From Acidobacteriota bacterium (GTDB taxonomy: Bacteria > Acidobacteriota > Terriglobia > Terriglobales > Acidobacteriaceae), in contig QHVR01000043.1 in the NCBI GenBank assembly GCA_003223595.1, positions 1 through 7,089 on the forward strand: a stretch of DNA of 7,089 nucleotides, given 5' to 3'. The notes beneath the pieces were generated by a model, which was not told the origin of the DNA, did not search any database, and saw only the letters and a list, made by a program, of their open reading frames with translations. This document shows positions 6,389-7,089 of this stretch, in pieces (position 1 is the first letter of the stretch; each line of letters starts with the position of its first letter). Made by a program: the position numbers and the translations under genes.

Positions 6389-6394
6389 TATACT
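6389..6394 (+). promoter_or_regulatory. TATACT -10-like box before the GH67 gene
   Basis: TATACT matches the sigma-70 -10 consensus at 5 of 6 positions in an otherwise GC-rich spacer, with 9 bp between it and the ATG at 6404. No convincing -35 element is seen 16-18 bp upstream. If used, transcription would start at about 6400-6404, giving almost no leader. Confidence 0.35.
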
Positions 6395-6403
6395 CGTTTG
6401 GAG

Positions 6404-7089
6404 ATGACTTCGAGGCATCCGCGGCGCTTGAAATGTATTCGCTTGCCGATCCTGCTTCTCGCGGCATGGGCTTGCTTGTTTTCAATGCTGGGCGATGCCT
6501 GGGGCGAGAGCGGAGCAGAGGCCTGGCTGCGCTACGCGCCTCTGAATCCGCAAACTGGGAAGTTGTACCGGAATGTGCCGGCGAAGATTGTGCTGCGCGG
6601 TGATTCGCTGGTTCTGCGTACCGCCGGGCAGGAACTGGCGCGGGGCATCGAACAAATGCTGGGCCGCAGCTTCGGCACGGGCTCGGTGGCGCAAGATGCA
6701 TTTTTGCTGGGAACGCTGCCGGACTTGCGAAGGCTGGAGCCGGAAGTAAAACCGCCTCAGGCGCTGAAGCCGGATGGATTCTGGCTAAAGGCAATGCGCC
6801 TCCAGGGAACGCCTTGCGTGATCATCACGGCGGCGAACGATCGCGGCGTGCTCTACGGCGTCTTCGCCCTGCTCAGGAAGGTTGCGCGTGGGGAAAGCAT
6901 CGCAGCTCTCGATGAGTTGCAACAGCCCTACGCCCCGATCCGGTGGGTAAATCAGTGGGACAACCTCGACGGCCGCATCGAGCGTGGGTATGGCGGCGCT
7001 TCGATCTTTTTCGAAGAGGGGAAAGTTCGCGCGGATCTTACGCGGGCAGGTCAGTACGCGCGACTGCTGGCTTCGGTGGGGATCAATGG
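6404..7089 (+). CDS. Alpha-glucuronidase, GH67, N-terminal part, 3' end cut by window edge
   Basis: The first 228 codons of a GH67 enzyme that releases 4-O-methyl-glucuronic acid from xylo-oligosaccharides or glucuronoxylan fragments. Residues 1-35 look like a signal peptide: basic RHPRRLK, then a hydrophobic run ILLLAAWACLF, with likely cleavage near GDAWG. The mature protein starts with AEAWLRYAPL, typical of the GH67 N-terminal domain, and shows NDRGVLYGVFALLR near the end of that domain. From W181, WVNQWDNLDGRIERGY followed by GGASIFF opens the catalytic barrel and is diagnostic for GH67. The catalytic acids lie further on and are outside the window, so activity cannot be judged. The signal peptide predicts export to the periplasm or envelope, whereas some GH67 enzymes are intracellular. 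The ATG at 6404 is the first good in-frame start; GGAG directly abuts it with no spacing, and GGAGGGG at 6378-6384 is too far upstream, so initiation may be unusual. Confidence 0.92.
   Translation, partial: MTSRHPRRLKCIRLPILLLAAWACLFSMLGDAWGESGAEAWLRYAPLNPQTGKLYRNVPAKIVLRGDSLVLRTAGQELARGIEQMLGRSFGTGSVAQDAFLLGTLPDLRRLEPEVKPPQALKPDGFWLKAMRLQGTPCVIITAANDRGVLYGVFALLRKVARGESIAALDELQQPYAPIRWVNQWDNLDGRIERGYGGASIFFEEGKVRADLTRAGQYARLLASVGIN

Overview
The window is a GC-rich, densely coded bacterial stretch. The nearly gap-free gene layout, the gene content (a secreted GH67 alpha-glucuronidase, a small exported protein of a type I associate with soil acidobacteria, a TreT/DUF5752 pair) and a GGGACAGC/GCTGTCCC hairpin between genes suggest an Acidobacteriota-like soil organism. 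That placement is inference; no rRNA or marker gene is present to confirm it.

Positions 1-3310 (+ strand) form a compact trehalose cluster: the 3' end of otsA (trehalose-6-phosphate synthase, cut by the window edge), otsB (trehalose-6-phosphate phosphatase, overlapping otsA), a DUF5752-family protein made of two related halves, and a GT4 glycosyltransferase of the TreT type. The four genes overlap or lie 5-10 bp apart and look like one operon. It would hold two routes to trehalose: two-step OtsA/OtsB from UDP-glucose plus glucose-6-phosphate, and one-step TreT from NDP-glucose plus glucose. A YkgJ-type cysteine-cluster protein follows 24 bp later on the same strand (3335-3946), possibly co-transcribed.

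Positions 3974-5776 (- strand) encode an ABC-F ATPase of the Uup type, convergent with the YkgJ gene (27 bp between stop codons). It starts with TTG, and its Shine-Dalgarno sequence lies inside a 12-bp hairpin, which suggests translational control. Upstream on the same strand, across 115 bp holding that hairpin and a second perfect inverted repeat, is a small exported protein (5892-6290) with a strong ribosome binding site.

Positions 6404-7089 (+ strand) are the first 228 codons of a secreted GH67 alpha-glucuronidase (hemicellulose breakdown), divergent from the small exported protein across 113 bp. A TATACT box 9 bp before its ATG raises the possibility of a leaderless transcript. There is no gene-free stretch longer than 300 bases, and I saw no tRNA, rRNA, CRISPR array or insertion sequence.
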